The notes below the pieces were generated by a model that searched no databases, was not told the origin of the DNA, and saw nothing but the letters and a program-made list of their open reading frames with translations. A DNA stretch of 64,000 bases from Cellvibrio zantedeschiae (GTDB lineage Bacteria > Pseudomonadota > Gammaproteobacteria > Pseudomonadales > Cellvibrionaceae), in NCBI RefSeq assembly GCF_014652535.1, contig NZ_BMYZ01000001.1:1674001-1738000 (forward strand), in the 5' to 3' direction. Of this stretch, positions 46,703 through 56,008 are shown one piece after another. Both the position numbers and the translations under genes were made by a program. Each line of letters starts with the position of its first letter. Position 1 is the stretch's first letter.

Positions 46703-46990
46703 ATGACAGCCGATAATAAAATTCAAAAAGCCGTCGCTCTTTTTTATGACGGTAAAAGTACACCCACTGTTACAGCCAAAGGCACAGGCGCGGTAGCAGA
46801 TAACATTATTGCCATTGCGGAGCAGCACGGGGTACCGCTATGCGATAACAGTGCATTAGTGGAGTTGCTTGTACAGTTGGAGCTGGGTGATGAAATCCCG
46901 GAGACACTCTATTTGGCCGTTGCCTACATCATCGCTTTTGCCTATCAACTCGAAGGAAAGGAACCGGAAGCTTGGACAAAAGGCGAATAA
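46703..46990 (+). CDS. FlhB C-terminal-domain paralogue (FlhB2/FhlB-type)
   Basis: A 95-residue protein matching only the cytoplasmic C-terminal domain of FlhB/YscU (KAVALFYDGKSTPTVTAKG, VADNIIAIAEQHGVPL). The normal autocleavage motif N-P-T-H is absent: residues here read as TPTVTAKG. Such short FlhB homologues are known next to fliK and are thought to help the specificity switch. The start ATG 46703 lies 1 nt after the fliK stop, so the two are translationally coupled. Confidence 0.85.
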   Translation: MTADNKIQKAVALFYDGKSTPTVTAKGTGAVADNIIAIAEQHGVPLCDNSALVELLVQLELGDEIPETLYLAVAYIIAFAYQLEGKEPEAWTKGE

Positions 46991-47055
46991 TTTAGAATAA
47001 AAACTTAAAAAACTGTTCAAATTGCTAATTTCTCCCTTCACAGCATCAGGGAATA

Positions 47056-47919
47056 ATGCCAACATCGGCACAATATTCAACCAACCACTATCAATTTATG
47101 CATCCTTCGTTAATTTCTGCCAGTGAACTGCAAGCGCAATTGAATAAAGCAATTGTTGTATTAGATTGCCGTTTCAATTTGATGGACAAAACACAAGGCC
47201 TTACCCTTTACCGCCAAGGTCATATTCCGGGTGCATTTTATATTGATCTGGAACGCGATCTTTCTTCGGCAGTACAGACTCACGGAGGTCGTCATCCGCT
47301 TCCCGATTTCGAACGTTTGCAGGAAAAATGGCGTAGCGTCGGCATTAACCAACACACAACTGTTGTCGTTTACGACGATTCACGCATGGCTTATGCCGCA
47401 CGTGCCTGGTGGTTATTGAAATATATGGGGCATGCAGATGTACGTATTTTGGATGGCGGATTTAACGCATGGGTGGCCAATAAGGGCGCTATAGACAGAC
47501 GCGAACCTGCAGCGAAATCGGGTGGTTTCAAAATGGACTTGCAGGCAAACAAAACCGTAAATAGGGATACTATTCTTGAAGAGAGTTCGCTCACCTTAAT
47601 CGACTCCCGCGAACCGCGTCGTTTTCAGGGTTTGGAAGAACCTATAGATCCCGTTGCAGGTCATATCCCCAAGGCGCTGAATTTTTTCTGGCAAGACGTA
47701 AGTGATGATAAAGGATTAGTTAAATCGCTTGATTTGCAAAAAGCTCATTGGAGCAATTTACCTACCACGGAAAATCTTGCGGTTTATTGTGGATCTGGAG
47801 TGACTGCTTGCGTAAATATTTTTTCACTTCACTTGTGTGGAATAGACGCAAAACTTTATCCAGGCAGCTGGAGCGATTGGTGTAGCTACTTGCCGCAAAC
47901 TACTGCTTCGCACTCATAA
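47056..47919 (+). CDS. Sulfurtransferase, SseA/rhodanese family
   Basis: A 287-residue protein with two rhodanese domains; the active-site Cys is in the second (VYCGSGVTACVN). The CGSGVTA loop is that of 3-mercaptopyruvate sulfurtransferases (SseA) rather than thiosulfate-specific rhodaneses. AGGGA precedes ATG 47056; an in-frame ATG at 47098 would remove 14 residues and give the usual family start. It would move sulfur from mercaptopyruvate to thiols or cyanide. Confidence 0.9.
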   Translation: MPTSAQYSTNHYQFMHPSLISASELQAQLNKAIVVLDCRFNLMDKTQGLTLYRQGHIPGAFYIDLERDLSSAVQTHGGRHPLPDFERLQEKWRSVGINQHTTVVVYDDSRMAYAARAWWLLKYMGHADVRILDGGFNAWVANKGAIDRREPAAKSGGFKMDLQANKTVNRDTILEESSLTLIDSREPRRFQGLEEPIDPVAGHIPKALNFFWQDVSDDKGLVKSLDLQKAHWSNLPTTENLAVYCGSGVTACVNIFSLHLCGIDAKLYPGSWSDWCSYLPQTTASHS

Positions 47920-47921
47920 TA

Positions 47922-47949
47922 AAAAAAAAGCGCCAAGGCGCTTTTTTTC
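47922..47949. terminator. Bidirectional terminator after sseA-like gene
   Basis: A-tract plus GCGCC / GGCGC stem and T-tract between two convergent genes; symmetric, so it works either way. Confidence 0.85.
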
Positions 47950-47965
47950 TACGTGACACTCCATA

Positions 47966-48685
47966 CTAAAAATATTCATATTCGATGCGGACATCCCACG
48001 CCTCACCACTTTCGTTGTCAATATTAGCGCGCCCTTGATAGCGCATTAAATATTGCCCATCGGGCTCATAAGCGTAGTGCATGGGCTCGGTAAATATCGA
48101 CGATAATTTATTTGCAGTATCTACCCGAAAATATTTCCAGGTTTCGCCTGCGCCTTTATAAGCCAAAGGTGAAACACTGGCATCAACTTCTTTAATAACA
48201 AATTTTTCAATACCTAAATGACGCGCGTCAGCTACTTCGAATTCAATTTTTTTACCGGCAGTCAGCTTGGGCCATTGTTGCTGGATAAACGAGTCAACAC
48301 CGGCGTCTATAATTAGCTTGGAAGTCTCGTAAAGTGTTTTGGTTTGGGAGTTGCCTTTTGTCCGATGCGTTAAGAGGAGCCTGCCAGCATCAAATACGGC
48401 AGAAACAGTTTCGTCATCGCGCTCATCATCCAATACAAAACCTGGCTGGAAAACTTCTGTTGAATAATTTAACGTCTTACGCGCAAATATAACGCCATCG
48501 GGTTTGGCATAATTCACCTGGACTTCTTTATTTTCATCGAGCCCCGTAATTAATTCCCTATAGGCCAGCTTTCCCGTCTTTAGATTAAAAGCCTTTCCAG
48601 AAACAAGGTAACCATCGTTAGCAAGGGACGATACCGAAAAGCCAAGCAGTACCACGACCACGGCAAACACGCGCAGAGAAAACAT
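47966..48685 (-). CDS. Secreted hypothetical protein
   Basis: A 239-residue protein with a signal peptide (about 1-22, cleavage after SLA). The rest is beta-rich with no motif I can name (GYLVSGKAFNLKTGKLAYRE, KIEFEVADARHLGIEKFVIK). An AGAGG site is 10 nt upstream of the ATG. It is probably periplasmic. It lies 97 bp downstream of the photolyase gene on the same strand, so it could be read from that operon, but no function is implied. Confidence 0.7.
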   Translation of the reverse strand: MFSLRVFAVVVVLLGFSVSSLANDGYLVSGKAFNLKTGKLAYRELITGLDENKEVQVNYAKPDGVIFARKTLNYSTEVFQPGFVLDDERDDETVSAVFDAGRLLLTHRTKGNSQTKTLYETSKLIIDAGVDSFIQQQWPKLTAGKKIEFEVADARHLGIEKFVIKEVDASVSPLAYKGAGETWKYFRVDTANKLSSIFTEPMHYAYEPDGQYLMRYQGRANIDNESGEAWDVRIEYEYF

Positions 48686-48781
48686 AGTGAAAAGCCTCTT
48701 TAACTTTCAAAAATCAAAACCTGTCGAACTCAGCATAGAGTATAAATGCCGGAATTTTATTTGTATCCTGTTACGACATAT

Positions 48782-50209
48782 TCAAGGCTTTAGCGCAGAA
48801 AATAATGCGATAGTTTCTTTGCGACTGAGCGATAAATTAACAATGGGTAGCGGGTAGCCAGGTGTAGGCGGTGGATTATGAATCACCTTTGAAGGTACCT
48901 TCGCGAGTGCTGGTAAATAGGTTTTAATAAAAGCACCCTCAACGTCAAATCGTTGTGACTGACTGACCGGATTAAAAATCCGGAAATAAGGTGCCGCGTC
49001 TGTACCTGTGGAAGCACTCCACTGCCAACCGCCATTGTTCGCTGCAAAATCCCCGTCAATTAACTCGCTCATAAAATAGCGTTCCCCCATACGCCAATCG
49101 ATTTGCAAATTTTTGGTCAGGAACATAGCAACAACCATACGTAACCGGTTATGCATCCAGCCAGTTTTTTTTAGTTGCAACATAGCCGCGTCCACTATGG
49201 GAATTCCGGTTTCCCCATCGCACCATGCTTTAAATAATGTGTGATCGTAGCGCCACGGAAAAGCTTCCGTATGCTTTTGCATAGCTTTGAATTTACACAC
49301 GTATGGAAAATCAACCACTACGTGCTGATAAAAATCCCGCCAAATCAATTCACCGATCCAGGTTGTCACTCCAGGATTACCAGAATCCAACTCTCCCTGA
49401 TTTGCTTGCAAAGCCGCAGCAATACATTGACGCGGTGATATGGAACCAATCGCCAGGTAGGGAGACAATTGCGATGTACCCTCAAGATCTGGAAAATCAC
49501 GATCAACATGATAATCAGCAATATGTTGCTTAATAAATTGCTTTAACCGACTACTTGCTTCTTTTTCACCTGCGGGCCACAAAGCAGACAAATCACGCAA
49601 GTCTAAGCCTTTAAACAAATCGTTTAAGGCTTTATCACTCATCACAACAATAGGCTGTTCCGGTTGCCGCTTTGGCTTCTTCAAAGGCTGAAGCTGTAAC
49701 ACCCTCGCCTGCTTAAGCCAATTATTTTTAAAGGCGGTAAAAACTTTGTAAGGCTCATCTTTACCGTTTCGAATCATACCCGGTGGAATAATAACGCGAT
49801 CATGAAAACGCTTTACTTTTACTGCATCAGTACGCAAAGCTTCCGACACCTGTTTGTCGCGGTTAAACTCATCCCACGGATATTCTGCGTTAAAAAACAA
49901 TTCTTCAATATGATGTGTTTTAATCAATTGTTGAAAATGCGGAATAATTTCCAGCGCGCTATCCAGATTAATTACCAGCAATGGAATATTGAGAGCTGCA
50001 AGATCACTTTTTAAGAGTAAAAGATGACGCCGAATAAAATCTATTCGCGCTGGAGCAACACAGTGGTTTTGCAACATATCACGACAGATAAAATAAACTG
50101 CCAACACACCTTGCTGATCTTCTGCTGCATGAAACAGAGCCGGGTTGTCGTGAACACGAAGGTCGTTTCTAAACCAGACTATTCTGTAAAATTTTCCCTG
50201 TATCTTCAT
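48782..50209 (-). CDS. phrB: Deoxyribodipyrimidine photolyase PhrB
   Basis: A 475-residue class I CPD photolyase. The N-terminal alpha/beta domain (WFRNDLRVHDNPAL) binds the antenna chromophore. The C-terminal FAD domain has WIGELIWRDFYQHV, TGIPIVDAAMLQLKKTGWMHNRLRM and ANNGGWQWSASTGTDAAPYFRIFNP (parts shown). It repairs UV-induced pyrimidine dimers with blue light. It is the last gene of the DUF523-MerR-phr set and overlaps the MerR gene by 4 nt. Confidence 0.95.
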   Translation of the reverse strand: MKIQGKFYRIVWFRNDLRVHDNPALFHAAEDQQGVLAVYFICRDMLQNHCVAPARIDFIRRHLLLLKSDLAALNIPLLVINLDSALEIIPHFQQLIKTHHIEELFFNAEYPWDEFNRDKQVSEALRTDAVKVKRFHDRVIIPPGMIRNGKDEPYKVFTAFKNNWLKQARVLQLQPLKKPKRQPEQPIVVMSDKALNDLFKGLDLRDLSALWPAGEKEASSRLKQFIKQHIADYHVDRDFPDLEGTSQLSPYLAIGSISPRQCIAAALQANQGELDSGNPGVTTWIGELIWRDFYQHVVVDFPYVCKFKAMQKHTEAFPWRYDHTLFKAWCDGETGIPIVDAAMLQLKKTGWMHNRLRMVVAMFLTKNLQIDWRMGERYFMSELIDGDFAANNGGWQWSASTGTDAAPYFRIFNPVSQSQRFDVEGAFIKTYLPALAKVPSKVIHNPPPTPGYPLPIVNLSLSRKETIALFSALKP

Positions 50210-51120
50210 AGCTCAACCTGAATGGTTTCAGTATCAGCAGGAAAAATGCTATTCAGTGCAGAAAACACTGTCTGCAATCCGGCTTTTCGAACAATGTGTA
50301 AATAAGCGGTAGACTCCGCATTTATCGCAAGCGCAACGCTGCCACCCACAAGAATAGGCACTGATATTTTTTGCACTAATTGTTGAAGCGAGTTTTGGAA
50401 GTCCGCCAGACTTGAACAAGTTTCGTTATAAACAACAATAGCATCTAGATTGAGTTGTTTTACTGCAAAAACGATTTCGCTAGCGGTGGTTAACCCAATT
50501 AATTCACTCTGGAATTGTTGGCTAGTGAGCCCGTAATGTAAGAGCACATTGAGCAATGAATTGTTTTCCGCCGTTAGCTGAACAATAGCAACTCGATTTC
50601 GTTTCGATTGCTGGCGCTGATGTTGTGTCAGCATCATCAGATATTCTGATAAGCGATTCGTTAAAATTGATTTTTTAATGGCATTACCATAAATATCATC
50701 ACTTAAACTATCCAGAGCGGGAATGATCAATTGGTCTGCTATCAAATCAGTAGGGTACACCGAAAATAATTGGTTGAACCAGGCATCCAGTTTCCCCAAA
50801 TTAAGTTCAGACATTAGCGATAACAATTCAACCAAATAGCTGTGCCAGATATTTTCAAGGCTTAGCTCATAAGAAAATTGGTTTGAATCCAACAGTTCAC
50901 TGACCTTTCCAATCGCTAAGCCACGCGCAAGCCAAACCTGAATTTTTTTAACAAGCTCAACATCTTCACGACGATAAAGGCGATGTCCTTTGTGTGTACG
51001 AAGTGGTTTAATCAAACCGTAACGACGCTCCCACGCACGCAGCGTTACGCTATTAACACCCGTTAAGCGCGATATTTCCCGAATCGGTATTGCAGCTGTT
51101 GTCCTTTGATTATCGTTCAT
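50206..51120 (-). CDS. MerR-family regulator, LitR/CarH-like
   Basis: About 304 residues. The N-terminal MerR helix-turn-helix is clear (IPIREISRLTGVNSVTLRAWERRYG, part). The rest is helical then alpha/beta like a cobalamin-binding domain, but the E/D-x-H-x2-G adenosylcobalamin motif is missing (VVYNETCSSLADF lies there), so it probably does not sense light through B12 itself. Members of this class next to phrB are light-responsive regulators in pseudomonads. ATG 51120 is the likely start. It probably binds the repeats at 52102-52167. Confidence 0.85.
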   Translation of the reverse strand: MNDNQRTTAAIPIREISRLTGVNSVTLRAWERRYGLIKPLRTHKGHRLYRREDVELVKKIQVWLARGLAIGKVSELLDSNQFSYELSLENIWHSYLVELLSLMSELNLGKLDAWFNQLFSVYPTDLIADQLIIPALDSLSDDIYGNAIKKSILTNRLSEYLMMLTQHQRQQSKRNRVAIVQLTAENNSLLNVLLHYGLTSQQFQSELIGLTTASEIVFAVKQLNLDAIVVYNETCSSLADFQNSLQQLVQKISVPILVGGSVALAINAESTAYLHIVRKAGLQTVFSALNSIFPADTETIQVEL

Positions 51121-51131
51121 CTTATTACCCC

Positions 51132-52088
51132 TCAAACGCTCAATACTTCATTACGCAACCCCAATACTTCTGGATAGGGAGACCAAAAGGTTTGGTTTTT
51201 CAGGTAGGGATTATCAAGCGTCATCAAATGGTGTTTCAGGAGTGTGAGCGGAACAACCAACGGAACTGTTCCTTTAGAATAAGACTCAATCAAATGACCA
51301 AGTTCTTCTTTTTCCAATTTGGTAATGTGGGACTTCAAGTAACCGCGCAAATGCATGAGAGCATTGGTATTGCCTTTACGAGATGCACGATGACTCAAAG
51401 CAGTCATCAACAAGTGAATAAAATGTTGGTTTATTTCCTGGATAGGCCGCGCAGTTAAATTCGCTAAAAACTTTCCAATCGCAAAATAACTTGGTATGTG
51501 ATGCGCCATCACTTGATATTTGTAGCGCGAATAAAATTCAATTATTTTTTTTGGGGTTGGGTTGTGCTCCAGATTTTTTCGCCAGTCGTGCAATGCAAAA
51601 ACCCGCGCAATAAAATTTTCCCGTAAGCCAGCATCCGTCAACCGCCCTGCTTCCTCTACTGGAATCAGTGGCATCAATTCCATAAACCGTTTGGCGTAGG
51701 CTCCGCGCCCATTACTGTCGATGCTATAACCATTTGCTCCGTAACGCTTTAAGCCGTAAGCGGCACAGCTCGGAGAATTTTGCATAAAAACATAGCCGCA
51801 AATTTCTGGCATAGATTCTGCCGCTACTTCAGCCTGTTGAACCAAGGCATCGGTCACATCGAGATCGGGGTTTTCCACACCACGGATGCGATCTTGTCCA
51901 TTAATAACAATTAGACGAATGGGCTTACGAGGGATACCCAGACCAATCGCCACTTCCGGGCAGACGGGGCGAAACTCAATAAAGTTGGAAAGTACATCCG
52001 TGAGGTAGCGGTTGCGTTTATGTCCACCGTCAAACCTGACGGGATCACCCAATAAACACTGACTAACACCTATAGGAATTTTCATCAT
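51132..52088 (-). CDS. DUF523 and DUF1722 domain protein (YbgA family)
   Basis: A 318-residue two-domain protein. The N-terminal DUF523 part begins KIPIGVSQCLLGDPVRFDGGHKRN, with cysteines in SQCLLG and the CAAYG-type loop SPSCAAYGLKRY; the C-terminal DUF1722 part has RYKYQVMAHHIPSYFAIGK. No biochemical function is established. It is the promoter-proximal gene of the DUF523-MerR-phrB set, a common arrangement linked to light or UV response. Confidence 0.9.
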   Translation of the reverse strand: MMKIPIGVSQCLLGDPVRFDGGHKRNRYLTDVLSNFIEFRPVCPEVAIGLGIPRKPIRLIVINGQDRIRGVENPDLDVTDALVQQAEVAAESMPEICGYVFMQNSPSCAAYGLKRYGANGYSIDSNGRGAYAKRFMELMPLIPVEEAGRLTDAGLRENFIARVFALHDWRKNLEHNPTPKKIIEFYSRYKYQVMAHHIPSYFAIGKFLANLTARPIQEINQHFIHLLMTALSHRASRKGNTNALMHLRGYLKSHITKLEKEELGHLIESYSKGTVPLVVPLTLLKHHLMTLDNPYLKNQTFWSPYPEVLGLRNEVLSV

Positions 52089-52101
52089 AGCCGCCAGAAT
52101 C

Positions 52102-52167
52102 TATACAAATAATTTAACTTGTATAAATTTACCGCCATTTCTTATACATAGCAAACTTATTGTACAA
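52102..52167 (-). promoter_or_regulatory. Promoter/operator region with repeated TATACAA-like elements
   Basis: Two inverted-repeat pairs upstream of the DUF523-MerR-phrB genes: TATACAA (52102-52108) and TTGTATA (52119-52125) spaced 10 nt apart, then TATACATA (52143-52150) and TTGTACAA (52160-52167). The repeating period is about 17 nt. MerR proteins bind dyads between -35 and -10 spaced about 19 nt; the minus-strand TTGTAC/TATAAG pair is a possible core promoter. The operator call is inference. Confidence 0.5.
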
Positions 52168-52223
52168 GATTATTTTATCGGACTGGCCAATGAAGCTTGG
52201 GATGAGGAATTAAGGAGTGAATA

Positions 52224-52247
52224 CAAAAAAGCCGACTTGCGTCGGCT
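52224..52247 (-). terminator. Terminator of cysB
   Basis: Stem AGCCGAC / GTCGGCT with a TTGC loop followed, on the minus strand, by a T-run (TTTTTTTGT). It sits just after the cysB stop. Confidence 0.85.
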
Positions 52248-52255
52248 CTTGGAGA

Positions 52256-53305
<1,050 letters not shown>

Positions 53306-53437
53306 TCAGCGTTATGCTTTTCCAGAATAGCTAGCGATTTCACTAATTTCCAATTTATTTGCATATATCGCAAAAAGCCGGTTTCTTACAACTTTAGACC
53401 ATATCCAGGATTTTTATAGTTTTTTACTTGGTTTTTT

Positions 53438-54364
53438 TTATTCCAACTTAGCCGGAAGATCTAAGAGCTGATTCGCGATGCCATGGGGGACATGTCCAGT
53501 AGCCACATGTTCGCTGGCAGAATCACAATGGACACGCTGGTCGTCAAAGAAAACATCGGCCCCGTAAGCTTTTAAAAAAGTACCTTTCGATAAACCGCCT
53601 AAAAATAAGGATTCATCAATACGAATATTCCAGGCCCGCAAAGTACGAATAACACGCTCATGAGCAGGCGCCGAGCGGGCAGTAACCAAAGCCGTGCGGA
53701 TTGGGCAATCGTATTCGCCAAACTCACGTTGCAACCCCTGCAGGGCTGCGAGAAATTCCTTAAAAGGCCCGCCAGATAAGGGTTCTTTGGCAGAAGCCTT
53801 TTCTTTCTCTGTAAAAGCACTTAGCCCTTCCAGCTTATAGATCCGTTCTGCCTCATCCGAAAATAAGACTGCATCACCATCGAATGCAAAGCGAATCTGC
53901 TCTGCATTTTCGGTTTTATTCTTTGAGGTCAATAAGGTAGCAGCAGCAATGCCGTGATCAAGCGCATGCCTTACGTCTTCTGCATTGGTTGAAAGAAACA
54001 GGTGGCAACCAAAAGCTGTGGCATAGCCATAAGGCGACGTACCTCCACTAAAAGCAGCACGAGTAATATTAAGACCGTAATGTTGGATAGAGTTGAAAAC
54101 CCGTAAGCCCGTATCAGCGCTATTGCGCGATAGCAAAATCACCTCAACCCGAGGTTCTCCACCCAAATGCTTGTTCAGCGATAGAAGCTTTTGGACCAGC
54201 GGAAAAGCATCGCCCGGCTCCAATATTTCGTCTTCATGTTCAATCTGGTAGCGGGCATAGGCATCCAGGCCCTCGCTCTCATAAATCTTGTGACTCTCGT
54301 CCAGATTAAACAAAGCGCGCGAAGATATAGCTATAACAAGCTTGGTTCCGAAACCACTAGGCAT
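53438..54364 (-). CDS. Cytosolic 5'-nucleotidase (PF06189 type)
   Basis: A 308-residue HAD-like nucleotidase related to eukaryotic cytosolic 5'-nucleotidase I. Conserved segments are LVIAISSRALFNLDESHKIY near the N-terminus, SRNSADTGLRVFNSIQHYGLNITRAAFSGG (part), FDGDAVLFSDEAERIY (Asp nucleophile) and GADVFFDDQRVHC near the C-terminus. It would dephosphorylate nucleoside monophosphates. It stands alone. Confidence 0.9.
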   Translation of the reverse strand: MPSGFGTKLVIAISSRALFNLDESHKIYESEGLDAYARYQIEHEDEILEPGDAFPLVQKLLSLNKHLGGEPRVEVILLSRNSADTGLRVFNSIQHYGLNITRAAFSGGTSPYGYATAFGCHLFLSTNAEDVRHALDHGIAAATLLTSKNKTENAEQIRFAFDGDAVLFSDEAERIYKLEGLSAFTEKEKASAKEPLSGGPFKEFLAALQGLQREFGEYDCPIRTALVTARSAPAHERVIRTLRAWNIRIDESLFLGGLSKGTFLKAYGADVFFDDQRVHCDSASEHVATGHVPHGIANQLLDLPAKLE

Positions 54365-54564
54365 AAAATCATCCCAAGAAAATGTGACTTAGATTCTAAA
54401 CTACCATCAAAACCCGCTTTTAGGGAACATTTTAGCGAATAAGGTTATAACTCCAACACAGCCCCCAACTCATCTGATACGGTATTTTAAATAATTTCTG
54501 TATCTGTTATGAATACACTTGGAAAAACATAATAGGCTGAAGTATTCAACCAAATGGTGAGTGA

Positions 54565-55989
54565 ATGAACGAACCTATCCCTGCCTACAATATCCCTACT
54601 TCAGCCCAAGATTCATATCAGAATCAAAAGCTTACCCCGTCGCAGATTGGCGGAACCATTTATGTCAGAAGCTTTTTGGGGAGATTTCAAAATCTTCGCG
54701 TGAGCATTGCCGGCACCTTGGCCTGTTTGTTTTTCGCGACCGCGTGGATTAATTGGAACGGACATCAGGCGGTCCTATGGGATTTAAACGAACGTAAATT
54801 TTACGTCTTCGGCGCGACCTTCTGGCCGCAGGATTTTTCGCTGCTCGCGTTTGCAATGATTATAAGTGCATTTCTACTACTGGCTGTTACTGTGTTTGCA
54901 GGGCGCGTTTGGTGCGGTTACGCATGTCCTCAAAGTACCTGGACCTGGGCATTTATCTGGATGGAAAAAATCACCGAGGGCGATAGCTACCAACGCATAA
55001 AGCTAGATTCTGCTCCCTACTCCGTGAATAAAGTCTTCCGTAAAGTTTCAAAACACAGCTTATGGATTTTAGCCTCAACGGCGACGGGCATAGCTTTTAT
55101 GGGTTATTTCGTCCCCATAAGACAATTGGTGCCTGAGCTATTTAGCGCGAAACTCGAAGTCGATTATTGTTTTTGGGTCGCATTTATTGCGCTCTGCACC
55201 TATCTTAACGCAGGTTGGTTACGCGAAAAAATATGTACACACATGTGTCCTTACGCGCGCTTCCAAAGTGTGATGTTCGATAAAGATACTCTTATAGTTG
55301 CATACGATAGCGCGCGTGGCGATAAACGCGGTTCTCGCAAAAAAGATGAAGACTACCAAGCACGCGGATTGGGTGATTGTGTTGATTGCTATATGTGCGT
55401 TCAGGTGTGCCCAACCGGAATAGATATTCGCCAGGGTTTACAAATGGATTGTATTAGCTGCGCCGCCTGTGTTGATGCTTGTGATTCAGTTATGGATAAA
55501 ATGGGCTACGCGCGTGGACTGATTAGTTATACATCTGAACGAGAACTTGCAGGCGAGCAACGAAATACTTGGCGCCCCAGCCTATTTTCTTACGTTGCTG
55601 CGTTGAGCATTATTATTGCGGCACTTGTATTTAGCTTGCAGGATCGCGCGCAGATAAGCATGAGCGTTTACAGGGATAGAAATTTATTTCACACAAACTC
55701 TGCGGGCGAGATTGTGAATGTGTATCGATTAAACATCACCAACAAAACCCAATTGAGGCATCGCTACAAAATAGCCTTGGAAAATATTGAGTTTTTATAT
55801 CTACCAAAAAGTTACGAAGTTGAATTAGCTCCCGGTGAACGTTTTGATTTACCCGTATCCATAGCGTTAAAACGCTTAAAAAATATGAACACCAAGGGTT
55901 TTATAGATTTCAAATTTAAAGTGATTAATCTGGATTCGCCGGCTGACAACATTTTAAAGGCAGCTACATTTATTCATCCAACCAGCTAA
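54565..55989 (+). CDS. ccoG: Cytochrome c oxidase accessory protein CcoG (FixG)
   Basis: A 474-residue membrane protein with about five helices and two ferredoxin-type clusters (CVDCYMCVQVCPTGIDIRQG and CISCAACVDACD), then a C-terminal periplasmic Ig-like domain (RLNITNKTQLRHRYKIAL). CcoG reduces copper for cbb3-type oxidase assembly. The usual ccoNOPQ and ccoIS genes are not in the window. A second oxidase-linked gene, the small CcoM-like ORF, lies at 38.9 kb. GGTG precedes the ATG closely. Confidence 0.94.
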   Translation: MNEPIPAYNIPTSAQDSYQNQKLTPSQIGGTIYVRSFLGRFQNLRVSIAGTLACLFFATAWINWNGHQAVLWDLNERKFYVFGATFWPQDFSLLAFAMIISAFLLLAVTVFAGRVWCGYACPQSTWTWAFIWMEKITEGDSYQRIKLDSAPYSVNKVFRKVSKHSLWILASTATGIAFMGYFVPIRQLVPELFSAKLEVDYCFWVAFIALCTYLNAGWLREKICTHMCPYARFQSVMFDKDTLIVAYDSARGDKRGSRKKDEDYQARGLGDCVDCYMCVQVCPTGIDIRQGLQMDCISCAACVDACDSVMDKMGYARGLISYTSERELAGEQRNTWRPSLFSYVAALSIIIAALVFSLQDRAQISMSVYRDRNLFHTNSAGEIVNVYRLNITNKTQLRHRYKIALENIEFLYLPKSYEVELAPGERFDLPVSIALKRLKNMNTKGFIDFKFKVINLDSPADNILKAATFIHPTS

Positions 55990-56008
55990 TGATAGTGACT
56001 AGAAACTA

